From positions 1 through 50,648 of the forward strand of contig CAXMSE010000015.1 in the NCBI GenBank assembly GCA_964196195.1: a DNA stretch of 50,648 nucleotides, in the 5' to 3' direction. Under the pieces are notes generated by a model. That model was not told where the DNA came from and did not search any database. It saw only the letters and a list, made by a program, of their open reading frames with translations. The position numbers and the translations under genes were made by a program. Positions 23,594 through 31,964 of this stretch are shown one piece after another (positions within the stretch are counted from its first letter, which is position 1; each line of letters starts with the position of its first letter). The stretch comes from OFTM10 sp964196195. GTDB taxonomy: Bacteria > Actinomycetota > Acidimicrobiia > Acidimicrobiales > Aldehydirespiratoraceae.

Positions 23594-24157
23594 AAACTGA
23601 CAACTTGGATCGACGACGACCTGGCGTCCCTTCGTAACCGTCTCGCCAACGGGGTTTTCTCGGTCGTTCCGAGCGATCGCATGGGAGAGCGAGTCGACGA
23701 GGGCGGGATCGCTGCGGTCTATGTTGCGTGGCACACAGCTCGCCATCACGATGTCGCTGTCAACGGTGTGCTGCGTCGAACCGACGAAGTGCTCGATGAG
23801 TGGGCCCCCCGGGTGGGCATCGCGGGCGATACGTGGCGAGGGTTGGCCGAGAACGAAGATCACGAGTTGGTGACCCAACTCGACCCCGAAGCGGTGAGCC
23901 AATACCTGCTCGCAGTGATCGACCACACCCGCGACTGGGTGGTCGATCTTGATCCATCAGTGTTGGATCAGGCGCCCGACCCCGAGGGCGCGCTGCAACG
24001 AATCGGTACCCCAGAGGATCGCTTCGACTGGCTCTACTCGATGTGGGCGGGCAAGCCGGCATCGTTCTTCTTGTCCTGGGAAGCAATCGGTCACGGCTAC
24101 AACCACCTCGGCGAACTCATCTCGATCCGCAACCGGATGGGACTGAGCCCCTTCTAA
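23591..24157 (+). CDS. DinB-like (mycothiol-transferase type) protein
   Basis: A 188-residue four-helix-bundle protein. The DinB metal-site histidines are seen in AAVYVAWHTARHHDVAVNG and in EAIGHGYNHLGELISIRNRMG at the C-terminus. Actinobacterial members of this superfamily include mycothiol-dependent S-transferases and maleylpyruvate isomerase. Which reaction this one performs is unknown. It starts at GTG 23591 with a -10-like box 6 nt upstream. It converges on the oxidoreductase gene with a 4-nt overlap of their 3' ends. Confidence 0.78.
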   Translation: MKLTTWIDDDLASLRNRLANGVFSVVPSDRMGERVDEGGIAAVYVAWHTARHHDVAVNGVLRRTDEVLDEWAPRVGIAGDTWRGLAENEDHELVTQLDPEAVSQYLLAVIDHTRDWVVDLDPSVLDQAPDPEGALQRIGTPEDRFDWLYSMWAGKPASFFLSWEAIGHGYNHLGELISIRNRMGLSPF

Positions 24158-25719
24158 CCCCTGACCCGCCGTCGTACCACCTCGGCCGCATTTCGGCCCG
24201 ATGCACCGAAGACTCCCGCACCGGGAAAGGTGCCCGCACCGGTGAAGTAGAGACGGTCTATCGGCGACCGGTAGCGGGTGGTCTCCTTGTTGCGACCCAG
24301 AAGCGCGGCCAGGGGTGAACCGGAGTAGCTGGGGGTGTGGCCGCGGTGAAGAGAGAAGTCCTGCTCGTAGCGGTCGGGGGTCATCACCCGCCACTTCTCG
24401 ATGTTGAGGGAGTCGGGTTCGAGAAGGGTGCTCCACTGATCGATCCAACGCTGGGGCTCGCCGGAGGACGGCCAGCCCCCTTCCAGTGCGTAGGGCGTGA
24501 ACAGGGCCTCCAGGCTCAGGACGTGCTGGCTCGGCGACGGAGCGACCGAGGCGTCGAGTACGGAAGGAAGGTTCACGAGCATCGTGGGCCGATCGGCCAC
24601 CCCACCGGCGGGGCGGCGGGAGTGGGCCTGGGCAAGATCGTCGAAGGTGGGACAGACAACGGCGGTTGCACCCATGAGCTCGATGTCGGGGTGGCGCTCG
24701 GCCAGGGGACCGAAAGCCTTGTAGCGCGGCCGACCATTGAGGATCGCATCGATCTTGCTCTCGTAGCCATCGACCACCGGGCGGGCTCGGTAGCTCTCGA
24801 TCAGGCGTCGAGCGCGGGGCGGCACCTCGTCGAGCCAGTCGAGCAGTACTCGGTGAGGGTCGTACGCCGCCACCACCACATCAGCATGGAGCTCGGTACC
24901 GTCGACGAGACGCACTCCGGTCACGGTGTTGCGCTCCACCACGAGGCGCTCGACCCGCGTGTCGCATTTGATCCCGCCGCCCGCCGCGCCATGACTGGCC
25001 GCGATGGCATCGGTGAGGCCACCACTGCCCCCGACCGGGCGCCCTGTCTTGATCAGGTGGCGAGAGGCATAGATAGCGGCGGCGAGGCCGGTTCCCGGGC
25101 GGTCGGGCGGGACTCCCCACACGGTGGGGCCCGAGGAGACGGCCGGCATGATCAACTGCCAGTCGGGGAAGTAGCTACCGAGTATGTCGCTCACACTCGA
25201 TCGGCTCCATCGCAGAAGGCGAGCCCCGCCTCGCCCTCTTCGCCTCGCCGCGGCCGAAAGCATGGCGCCGGTGTTCGGCCGAGTTCGAGCCATGTCGATC
25301 ACGAGCTGGGCCACCGGGAGAGCGTCGCGAATGTAGCGCCGGTAGCCGTCGGTCGATTGGGGATACGTGTCGTTCAAACCATCGATCGTCTGCTCGACAT
25401 CATCGAAGTGCACCCACGCCGGGCTGCCGTCGTGAAATATGGAGATCTGGCCGGTATCGGCTTCCAGGTACTCAAGGCCATGGCTGGTGAGATCGAGCTC
25501 GTCGATCACCGGCAGAGCCCTGATCATGGTGTGGTCGCAGTTGCAGATGTTGAAGCGGGCATCCCACATCTCGACGGTGGAAGCACACCCGCCCACCCGG
25601 TGGCGAGCTTCCAACAATAGGGTGTCGATGCCTGAGCGCGCGAGGTAGGCGGCACAGATCAAGCCGTTGTGACCGCCACCTACGACGATCACCTCGGCAT
25701 CCCTCGTCTTCGAAACCAT
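24154..25719 (-). CDS. FAD-dependent oxidoreductase, phytoene-desaturase/PYROXD2-like
   Basis: A 521-residue flavoprotein. The FAD-binding motif VIVVGGGHNGLICAAYLARSG (shown as VIVVGGGHNGL and ICAAYLARSG) is at the N-terminus, followed by LLEARHRVGGCAST. The C-terminal FTGAGTFPGAGVFGASGRNA is the second FAD-contacting motif of carotenoid desaturases and their relatives. The layout fits the PYROXD2/CrtI-like group rather than a true phytoene desaturase, and no other carotenoid genes are present. The substrate is unknown. ATG 25719 has GGAGG 9 nt upstream; the long frame further upstream is antisense to the SDR gene. Confidence 0.85.
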   Translation of the reverse strand: MVSKTRDAEVIVVGGGHNGLICAAYLARSGIDTLLLEARHRVGGCASTVEMWDARFNICNCDHTMIRALPVIDELDLTSHGLEYLEADTGQISIFHDGSPAWVHFDDVEQTIDGLNDTYPQSTDGYRRYIRDALPVAQLVIDMARTRPNTGAMLSAAARRRGRGGARLLRWSRSSVSDILGSYFPDWQLIMPAVSSGPTVWGVPPDRPGTGLAAAIYASRHLIKTGRPVGGSGGLTDAIAASHGAAGGGIKCDTRVERLVVERNTVTGVRLVDGTELHADVVVAAYDPHRVLLDWLDEVPPRARRLIESYRARPVVDGYESKIDAILNGRPRYKAFGPLAERHPDIELMGATAVVCPTFDDLAQAHSRRPAGGVADRPTMLVNLPSVLDASVAPSPSQHVLSLEALFTPYALEGGWPSSGEPQRWIDQWSTLLEPDSLNIEKWRVMTPDRYEQDFSLHRGHTPSYSGSPLAALLGRNKETTRYRSPIDRLYFTGAGTFPGAGVFGASGRNAAEVVRRRVRG

Positions 25720-25815
25720 GTGAGTGGGTCCTCCAGTCGGATCCGCTCGTGGCGGCATCGTGGGTATCTTGGTCGCCGCCGCGGCGATGGGGGTGGAACG
25801 GCTAGAACTAGCGCC

Positions 25816-26568
25816 ATGGAAATTGCCGGAAAGACTGCTCTGGTCACTGGAGGCGCCAAGCGTGTGGGCCGCGTGATGTCGCTCATGCTCGCCGAAGCGG
25901 GCGCCAACGTGGTGATCAACTACAACACCTCCATCGACGATGCCGAGGCCACCGCCGGCGAGGTGGAGGCGTTCGGAGTGGAGGCCCTGCCGGTCGCGGC
26001 TGATGTCGCCGACTACGCGATGGTCGAGGCGATGGTCGAGGCGGCCAAGAGTCGGTTCGGTGGTATCGACATCCTCGTCAACAATGCGTCCACTTTCAGC
26101 TCCGACCCGTTCCCCACCGAGGACCTCACCGTATGGAACAAGTCGATCGGCACCCTCGTGAACGGGCCCTTCTTCTGCACCAATCTGGTGGCCCCATCGA
26201 TGCTCGCGCGAGGGGGTGGTGCGGTGGTAAGTGTGAGCGACCTCTCGGCTTTCGAGGCCTGGCCCGGCTACATAGGTCACGCCGTCGGCAAGTCGGCAAT
26301 TCTGGCCATGACCCGCCAGTTCGCTCTCGAACTGGCCCCGACGATCAGGGCCAACGCGATCGTCCCCGGCCCGGCGCTGCGCCCCCACGACTACGACGAC
26401 GGCCGCTACCAACGCACAGCCGACAAGACCCTGGTGGGCCGTTGGGGCACGCCGGAGGAGATGGCTCACGGGGTGAAGTACCTGGTGGAGGCCGACTACG
26501 TCACCGGCGAGTACATCATCATCGACGGTGGCCAGCGCTTTGGTCATCGCAAGACAGAAGCGGGCTGA
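25816..26568 (+). CDS. Short-chain dehydrogenase/reductase with His in place of the catalytic Tyr
   Basis: A 250-residue SDR. It has a glycine-rich cofactor motif TGGAKRVGRV (11-20), NNAST (89-93), and the C-terminal TGEYIIIDGGQ. In the active-site block WPGYIGHAVGKSA the lysine is K159, but position K-4, normally the catalytic tyrosine, is H155; a tyrosine is present only at 152. Similar pteridine-reductase-like sequences with HAVGK exist, so this may be a subfamily trait rather than a mutation. The catalytic mechanism, or activity, is uncertain. It heads a five-gene unit, with the LLM gene 5 nt downstream. Confidence 0.85.
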   Translation: MEIAGKTALVTGGAKRVGRVMSLMLAEAGANVVINYNTSIDDAEATAGEVEAFGVEALPVAADVADYAMVEAMVEAAKSRFGGIDILVNNASTFSSDPFPTEDLTVWNKSIGTLVNGPFFCTNLVAPSMLARGGGAVVSVSDLSAFEAWPGYIGHAVGKSAILAMTRQFALELAPTIRANAIVPGPALRPHDYDDGRYQRTADKTLVGRWGTPEEMAHGVKYLVEADYVTGEYIIIDGGQRFGHRKTEAG

Positions 26569-26573
26569 CCCGA

Positions 26574-27548
26574 GTGACGAGGTTCGGCATCAACATAGTT
26601 CCCCTGATGGCGGCCAACACGGTCGTGGAGATAGCGGTGGCCGCGGAGAAGATCGGCTACGACTACTGCCTGGTGTCCGATGAGGGATTCCATCCCGACG
26701 TCTACGCGTGTCTAGGTGCAATCGCTCGCGAAACCGAGCGAATTCGCATCGGGCCCGCCACCAACGGTTACACGCGTCACCCTGCAGTCACTGCGGCCGC
26801 GGTGGCCACCCTCGACCAGCTGAGCGAGGGGCGGGCCATCATCACGCTCCTGGCCGGTGGCTCGATGGTGCTCAACCCGATGGGCATCTCGCGAGATCGC
26901 CCCTACCGGGTGGTCCGCGACACCATGGACGTGCTTCGGGCCCTGTGGTCGGGCGAAACCGTCGACTGGGAAGGTGAGCAGCACAGCCTCAGAGGCGCCC
27001 AGCTGGGCACCGGTAGCCACGACATCCCGGTCTGGATCACGAGCCGCGGGCCCCTCCTGCTCGGGCTGGCCGGCCGTTCGGCCGACGGCGCCCTGCTGAC
27101 GGTCAAGCCCGATCTCGGTGCTGCTCTTACGATCGTCGACGAGGCGGCCGAAAAGGCTGGTGGCCGAACCCCCGAGCGGATCTATCTCGGCCGGGTCTCC
27201 TATACGCCGGAGATGCTCGACGGGCAGAGGAGCACGATCGCCTATGTGCTCATGGACTCTCCTGAGCGGGTGTTGCACTCCTTGGGCTTCGACACCGACG
27301 CGGTCCGGCGGGTGGCGGAGGCCGCAATCACCCACGATCCCGAGGGCCTCACCGATCTGATCACCGACGACGTGCTCCAGCAGTATCAGATCAACGGAAC
27401 ACCGGCTGAGTGCACCGCCCAGGTGTCGGCACTGGTATCGGAGCACCGACTCGATACATTGTTTGTTGACGTGCTGTCGCCCGATCTCGATGAGAACCTC
27501 GAGCTACTGCACGCCACGTACCAAATTCTCTCGGATAGTCGGCCATGA
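26574..27548 (+). CDS. LLM class F420/flavin-dependent oxidoreductase (1)
   Basis: A 324-residue luciferase-like TIM-barrel protein. It begins RFGINIVPLMAANTV, has DYCLVSDEGFHPDVYACLGA and RIGPATNGYTRHPAVTAAAVATL (in pieces GPATNGYTRHPA and VTAAAVATL), then ITLLAGGSMVLNPMG. The N-T/G-x-x-R-H-P segment is the usual N5,N10-methylene-H4MPT reductase-like motif associated with F420-binding LLM enzymes. It is shorter than typical LLM monooxygenases and probably a reductase or dehydrogenase. The start is GTG 26574, 5 nt after the SDR stop. Cofactor choice (F420 or FMN) is inferred. Confidence 0.83.
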   Translation: MTRFGINIVPLMAANTVVEIAVAAEKIGYDYCLVSDEGFHPDVYACLGAIARETERIRIGPATNGYTRHPAVTAAAVATLDQLSEGRAIITLLAGGSMVLNPMGISRDRPYRVVRDTMDVLRALWSGETVDWEGEQHSLRGAQLGTGSHDIPVWITSRGPLLLGLAGRSADGALLTVKPDLGAALTIVDEAAEKAGGRTPERIYLGRVSYTPEMLDGQRSTIAYVLMDSPERVLHSLGFDTDAVRRVAEAAITHDPEGLTDLITDDVLQQYQINGTPAECTAQVSALVSEHRLDTLFVDVLSPDLDENLELLHATYQILSDSRP

Positions 27549-27587
27549 AGCCGGCCGGCGCGCCGACCGGACCCGATGGAGAATCAA

Positions 27588-28373
27588 ATGTCAACCACTC
27601 GTCGCTTGAGCCGAATTTTCGCGGCCGATGGCCGTGCCGTGATCGTCGCTCTCGACCATGGCCTCATCGATGGACCCTGTGAAGGGTTCGAAGAGCCGGC
27701 TCGCGTCATCGACCAGGTCGTCGCCGGCGGCGCCGACGCCATCCTCACTTCCTATGGCATCGCTCAGCGTTACGAGTCAGAGCTCAGCAGGGTCGGCCTG
27801 ATCCTGCGCGGCGATGGCGCGGCCACCAACCTCGGCACCCCGAGCGACGGCTCGGCCTCGTCTCTGTTCTTCACGGTGGAAGAGGCTCTGCGTGTGGGCG
27901 CCGATGCCCTCGTGGTCACTGCGCTTCCGGGCTGTGAGAAGGAGGAGGCCACCCTCACCAATCTCGCTCGTATGACGCGCGAGGCCCATCGTTGGGGTGT
28001 GCCGGTTCTCGGCGAGATGGTGCCCGGCGGTTTCAACAGCGGCCCCGAGCTCCGTGGCGCCGACGCGGTTGCAGTAGCGGCTCGCCTCGGTGCCGAGCTG
28101 GGTGCCGACTTCATCAAGGCTCCCTACACCGACAACTACTCCACGGTCACCGAGGGCACCTTCGTCCCGGTGGTGATCCTGGGCGGGTCGAAGGGCAGCG
28201 AGCGCGACACCCTCTCCAACATCGCCGATGCCATCTCCGCCGGGGCGGCGGGAGTTGCCATTGGTCGCAACGTGTTCCAGTGTGAGGATCCGCAGGCCAT
28301 GACCGCGGCGATTGTCGCAGTGGTCCACGGCGGCGTCAGCGCTGACGAGGCAATGTCGCTCCTGCCCTCGTGA
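27588..28373 (+). CDS. Class I aldolase, DeoC/LsrF/FbaB family
   Basis: A 261-residue Schiff-base aldolase. It starts LSRIFAADGRAVIVALDHG, where the ALDHG motif identifies the FbaB/LsrF branch. The Schiff-base lysine is K177 in GADFIKAPYTDNY, and PVVILGGSK with AGAAGVAIGRNVFQ forms the phosphate-binding site. The 265-residue class includes archaeal-type fructose-bisphosphate aldolase and LsrF, which processes phosphorylated autoinducer-2. ATG 27588 is preferred because GGAGA lies 5-6 nt upstream; ATG 27576 is in frame. The sugar-kinase gene overlaps its end, suggesting kinase then aldolase on one substrate. Confidence 0.87.
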   Translation: MSTTRRLSRIFAADGRAVIVALDHGLIDGPCEGFEEPARVIDQVVAGGADAILTSYGIAQRYESELSRVGLILRGDGAATNLGTPSDGSASSLFFTVEEALRVGADALVVTALPGCEKEEATLTNLARMTREAHRWGVPVLGEMVPGGFNSGPELRGADAVAVAARLGAELGADFIKAPYTDNYSTVTEGTFVPVVILGGSKGSERDTLSNIADAISAGAAGVAIGRNVFQCEDPQAMTAAIVAVVHGGVSADEAMSLLPS

Positions 28374-29881
28374 AAGCGGCGTTGGGCCTCGACATCGGCA
28401 CCACTTCGGTGAAGGCGGTTGCCCTGTCAGCCGCCGGAGAGGTCGTCGCCAAAGCGTCCTCGCCTCCCTTGTCGCTCACTGCGCCCGAATCGGGTTGGGC
28501 TGTTCAGTCCACAGACGACCTCAGTGCAGCCGTTTTCTCGTGCCTTCGCGAGCTCTGTGGTGTCCTTCCGGAGGGCACCGAGCTCGTTGCCCTGAGTGCC
28601 GCAGTCCAGAGCGGTTCGCTGGTGGTGGTCGGCGCCGACGGCGCCGCACTGGCTCACATGACCACCTGGATGGACACCCGCAGCGCCGAGGTGGTCGCCC
28701 GGTGGGACCAGGATGCAACCGGGGCGATGATTCGCCGAGTCAGCGGATGGTCGGCCCAGCCCGGCCTTGGCCTGGCCCAGCTCGTATGGCTGTGTGAGCA
28801 CAAGCCCGAAGCGTTCCGCCAGGCCGCCACGTTCGGGTCCGCCGACGACTTCGCCATGTCGCGGCTCACCGGCAGGTGGGTCACCAACCCATCGAACGCG
28901 GCAGGGATGCAGCTGATCGACATCGGCACCGGAGTGTGGAGCCCGGCACTGTGCGAGCTTGCCGGCGTTACCACCGCTCAGCTCTCGCAGCTGGAGCCGA
29001 GCGGCGATCAGATCGGCTCGATCACCGCGGGGGCCGCGGCTGCCACCGGCCTGCCGCTCGGGCTGCCGGTCATCAATGGAGGCCACGACCAGACCTGCAC
29101 CGCTTTGGCTCTCGGTGTCGACGAGCCGGGCCGGGCGCTGCTCGCGGTGGGAACGGCATGGGTACTCACCACCGTGGTCGATGCCGACAACCTCACATCG
29201 GTGCCCGAGGAGATGAACGTCAGCTTCCATGTGGTCGATGGTCTTCGCACCACATCGCGTTACCTCGGTGGACTCGGCGCCAGCATGGAGTGGTGGATTT
29301 CGGAAGCCCGTTACGGCGCCACAGTGGCCGACGATGCCGCCCGGTACCACGAGCTCGACGCAGAACTGGCCACGACGACTATCACCATCGACAGCCCCTA
29401 TTTTCTTCGCACCAGTGATACCGACGAAGCAGCGGCCCGGCCCGGAGCGGGTCGTTTCTGGCCTGCCGGATCGGACGCTCATCGCACCCAACGCGCCATA
29501 GCGATCATGGAGTTCGCAGCCTTCGAGGTACGCACCGCCCTCGCTGCGCTGCCGCCGTCGCACCGACCCGAGGCGCTCACCGCGGTCGGTGGTGCCACGA
29601 GCTCACCGGGATGGGCCCAGATCATCTCCGATGTGTGTGGGTTGCCGGTCAAGGTCGTGCCCGCCCACTCGTGGCCGGCGGTGGGAGCGGCCCTGCTCGC
29701 CGGTCGCTCGCGCTCCTTGTTGGAGGGTCGCTCGCGCTCCTTGTTCGAGGGTCGCTCGCGCTCGGACGACCCCTCCAACCAGCTCGGAAGTGAGGTGCTC
29801 GAGCCGAGCCCCGCTTCGGTCTCGCTCCACAACGATCGTTACTCGACCCACCTCGAACTCAGCCAGGAGAATCGCTCATGA
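28370..29881 (+). CDS. FGGY family carbohydrate kinase (xylulokinase/LsrK-like)
   Basis: A 503-residue sugar kinase. It begins ALGLDIGTTSVKAVAL (phosphate-1 motif), has the TTWMDTRS substrate region, LPVINGGHDQTCTALALGV, GRALLAVGTAWVLTT (phosphate-2 region) and the C-terminal adenosine motif LTAVGGATSSPGWAQIIS. It should phosphorylate a sugar, sugar alcohol or related polyol. Near the C-terminus an inserted tandem repeat encodes GRSRSLLE-GRSRSLFE-GRSRS, directly after the usual PAVGAALLA. The GTG start overlaps the aldolase stop, and the stop overlaps the dehydrogenase start. The substrate is not determined; an AI-2-like or branched sugar is one option. Confidence 0.87.
   Translation: MKAALGLDIGTTSVKAVALSAAGEVVAKASSPPLSLTAPESGWAVQSTDDLSAAVFSCLRELCGVLPEGTELVALSAAVQSGSLVVVGADGAALAHMTTWMDTRSAEVVARWDQDATGAMIRRVSGWSAQPGLGLAQLVWLCEHKPEAFRQAATFGSADDFAMSRLTGRWVTNPSNAAGMQLIDIGTGVWSPALCELAGVTTAQLSQLEPSGDQIGSITAGAAAATGLPLGLPVINGGHDQTCTALALGVDEPGRALLAVGTAWVLTTVVDADNLTSVPEEMNVSFHVVDGLRTTSRYLGGLGASMEWWISEARYGATVADDAARYHELDAELATTTITIDSPYFLRTSDTDEAAARPGAGRFWPAGSDAHRTQRAIAIMEFAAFEVRTALAALPPSHRPEALTAVGGATSSPGWAQIISDVCGLPVKVVPAHSWPAVGAALLAGRSRSLLEGRSRSLFEGRSRSDDPSNQLGSEVLEPSPASVSLHNDRYSTHLELSQENRS
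29702..29763 (+). repeat. Short in-frame tandem repeat, 24-bp unit, 2.6 copies
   Basis: Units at 29702-29725 and 29726-29749 differ at one position (tgttgg/tgttcg), followed by a 14-bp partial copy to 29763. Being a multiple of three, it keeps the kinase frame and adds an Arg/Ser-rich stretch. It lies in the variable C-terminus. Confidence 0.85.
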
Positions 29882-30882
29882 CCCGCCCAACTGTTGCAAT
29901 CACCATCGGCACCGAGAACTACCCACGGATGTTCTCTGACGCCGCGCTCGCCGCGCTCGCCGCCTTCGCCGATGTCACCCACGCGGGCGAGCAGCCCGCA
30001 GAAAAAGACGAGCTGACACGACTCCTGCTCGACGCGGATGCGTGCATCACGTCGTGGGGTGTACACCAGCTCGATTCCGACGTGCTGGCCGATGCCACCC
30101 GGCTGAAGGCGATGGCCCACATGGGGAGCAGCGTCAAACGATTCACGTCGCCGGAGTTCTGGAAGCGCGGTATCCAGCTCACCAGTTCGGGCGTCACCCT
30201 CGCTCGCGATGTGGCCGAGACCACGCTGGGCCTGATGATCGTGGGCCGCAAACGCGTCATCCCGCTGGGCCGCCATCTCCAGCAGGGGGGCTGGCGTGAC
30301 AGCCCGGCGTGGGATCGATGGGACGCCCGCGAGTTGAGCCGGTCGACGGTCGGTCTCATCGGTGCGTCCAACGTGGGCCGCCATGTCATCTCCCTACTGG
30401 CGCCCTTCGAGGCCGACATCCTGGTGGCCGATCCGTTCCTGGATGAGGCAGGTGCTCGCGAACTCAACGTCACCAAGGTTGAGTTGCCCGAGTTGCTGAG
30501 TCGTTCCGATGTGGTGTCGCTGCACTGTCCGGCCAACGCGGAGACCTACCACATCCTCGATCGCGATGGGCTCGCTCTCATGGCCGACGATGCCCTACTG
30601 ATCAATACCGCTCGGGGTGAGCTGATCGATGAGGCGGCCCTCATCGAAGAACTGTCGAGAGGTCGTTTCTTCGCCTTCCTCGATGTCACCGACCCCGAGC
30701 CGTGCGCGGTCGACAGCCCCCTGCGGAGCCTCGACAATGTGGTGCTCACCCCCCACACGGCGGGATGTATCGAGAACTGCAATCGCATGGGGGAGCTCGC
30801 GGTCGAGGAGTTGCGCCGCTTCTTCTCCGGAGAGCCGGCGGTCTACCAGATCACCACCGACATGCTCGATCGCATCGCCTGA
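29878..30882 (+). CDS. D-isomer-specific 2-hydroxyacid dehydrogenase
   Basis: A 334-residue NAD-dependent dehydrogenase. The cofactor motif is GLIGASNVG (159-167), with the catalytic set R246 in INTARGEL, E274 in DVTDPEP and H293 in LTPHTAG. All three residues are in the usual order. Members reduce or oxidise 2-keto or 2-hydroxy acids such as phosphoglycerate, glyoxylate or hydroxypyruvate, and the specific substrate is unknown. It is the last gene of the SDR-LLM-aldolase-kinase-dehydrogenase unit, with a 4-nt overlap with the kinase. It converges with the next LLM gene (25-nt gap). Confidence 0.9.
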   Translation: MTRPTVAITIGTENYPRMFSDAALAALAAFADVTHAGEQPAEKDELTRLLLDADACITSWGVHQLDSDVLADATRLKAMAHMGSSVKRFTSPEFWKRGIQLTSSGVTLARDVAETTLGLMIVGRKRVIPLGRHLQQGGWRDSPAWDRWDARELSRSTVGLIGASNVGRHVISLLAPFEADILVADPFLDEAGARELNVTKVELPELLSRSDVVSLHCPANAETYHILDRDGLALMADDALLINTARGELIDEAALIEELSRGRFFAFLDVTDPEPCAVDSPLRSLDNVVLTPHTAGCIENCNRMGELAVEELRRFFSGEPAVYQITTDMLDRIA

Positions 30883-30907
30883 GAGAGCGTCTGAGGGCCA
30901 CGCCAAA

Positions 30908-31876
30908 TCAGACCCTTGCCAGCACCTCGGCGACCTCGGCCATCAGTGTGGCCGCGTCGTCCATGTCGGCCACGACGAGCATGAATTCGTCGAACCGGTG
31001 CTGGTCGCGCATCTGTCCCAACTCGGTGGCGCATTCATCGACAGAGCCCATGATCACGAAAGGCTCCACCCATTCGTCGGGGATCAGCTTCGCGGCTTCG
31101 TCGAGCCCATGAGCCATCGCCGACCGGATCGCCGCGGTGTGCTCCTCGGTGATCCCGAGAGACTCCTTGACCGAGAGAGGGGAGTCGACGAGTCGATAGG
31201 TCATGTGAGGCCGGACCTGCTCGATCCGGTCTGGGTTGGTGATGACCATCGTGGAGTAACAAATCGTGGGTTGATTGCCGGTTGTGGCGGCCCCTCCCCT
31301 CACAGTGGCGATGAAATCACCCAATGAGGGCTTGTGAAGAAACTCGAGCAGGACGCCGTCCATGATGGCGCCTGCCTGGTGCAGCATCTTTGGCCCTCGG
31401 CCTGCGAACCAGATCTCGATGTCGGGTCGGCCGTACTGCATCCTCGCCTTCGTGAGGCTGAGAGTCTCGCCATCGAGGTCGACCACATCACCGGAGAACA
31501 GGGCTCGTGCCGCCTCGACGGCCTCGCGAACGTGGGTGAGAGGTCGGGGCCTGTCGACGCCGAGGGGGTCGAGGGTGAGGCTGCCCCCGGCCCCGAGCCC
31601 CAGAAAGGCCCGGCCGCCCGTCATCTCGTCGATGCTGGCGATCGCCGCGGCGGTGAGAGCGGGATGGCGGCTGTAGGGGTTGACGATGCCGGTACCGATC
31701 TGGATCGTTTCGGTCGCTGCCGCGATCGCGGTCATGGTGACGATCACGTCGCGTGTGGCCAGGCCCTCGTCGGGCACCCACACCCTTCGGTAGCCGAGTG
31801 CTTCGGCCTCGAGGGCAAGTTCGACCACGACGGGAATCGGAACTTCAGGGACCAACATCACGGAGCCAGCTATCAC
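30908..31876 (-). CDS. LLM class F420/flavin-dependent oxidoreductase (2)
   Basis: A 322-residue luciferase-like protein. It begins MIAGSVMLVPEVPIPVVVELA, has RRVWVPDEGLATRDVIVTMT and the F420-type loop IGTGIVNPYSRHPALTAAAI, then GRAFLGLGAGG. The NPYSRHP motif is shared with methylene-H4MPT reductase-like F420 enzymes. The start GTG 31876 is preceded by TACGAT 7 nt upstream on the minus strand, without a ribosome binding site. It is divergent from LLM (3). The substrate is unknown. Confidence 0.85.
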   Translation of the reverse strand: MIAGSVMLVPEVPIPVVVELALEAEALGYRRVWVPDEGLATRDVIVTMTAIAAATETIQIGTGIVNPYSRHPALTAAAIASIDEMTGGRAFLGLGAGGSLTLDPLGVDRPRPLTHVREAVEAARALFSGDVVDLDGETLSLTKARMQYGRPDIEIWFAGRGPKMLHQAGAIMDGVLLEFLHKPSLGDFIATVRGGAATTGNQPTICYSTMVITNPDRIEQVRPHMTYRLVDSPLSVKESLGITEEHTAAIRSAMAHGLDEAAKLIPDEWVEPFVIMGSVDECATELGQMRDQHRFDEFMLVVADMDDAATLMAEVAEVLARV

Positions 31877-31889
31877 GTCCGAGATCGTA
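31874..31889 (-). promoter_or_regulatory. Putative leaderless promoter -10 box for LLM (2)
   Basis: TACGAT (31884-31889, minus strand) lies 7 nt before GTG 31876. There is no ribosome binding site. Confidence 0.4.
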
Positions 31890-31949
31890 GTGGTCGGCCC
31901 GTCCTGGCGCGATAGTCGAGTGGATGACCAGACGTTGCCCGCCCTCTTC

Positions 31950-31964
31950 TATGGTGTCGGAATG
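31950..31964 (+). promoter_or_regulatory. Putative leaderless promoter -10 box for LLM (3)
   Basis: TATGGT (31950-31955) lies 6 nt before ATG 31962. It supports ATG 31962 over the longer in-frame extension. Confidence 0.4.

Noticed and set aside
24154..25719. Genuine phytoene desaturase in a carotenoid cluster
   Set aside because: No crtB, crtE or cyclase genes nearby, and the sequence resembles the broader PYROXD2-like group.
29702..29763. CRISPR array or transposon end
   Set aside because: The units are directly adjacent without spacers and in frame inside a kinase gene.
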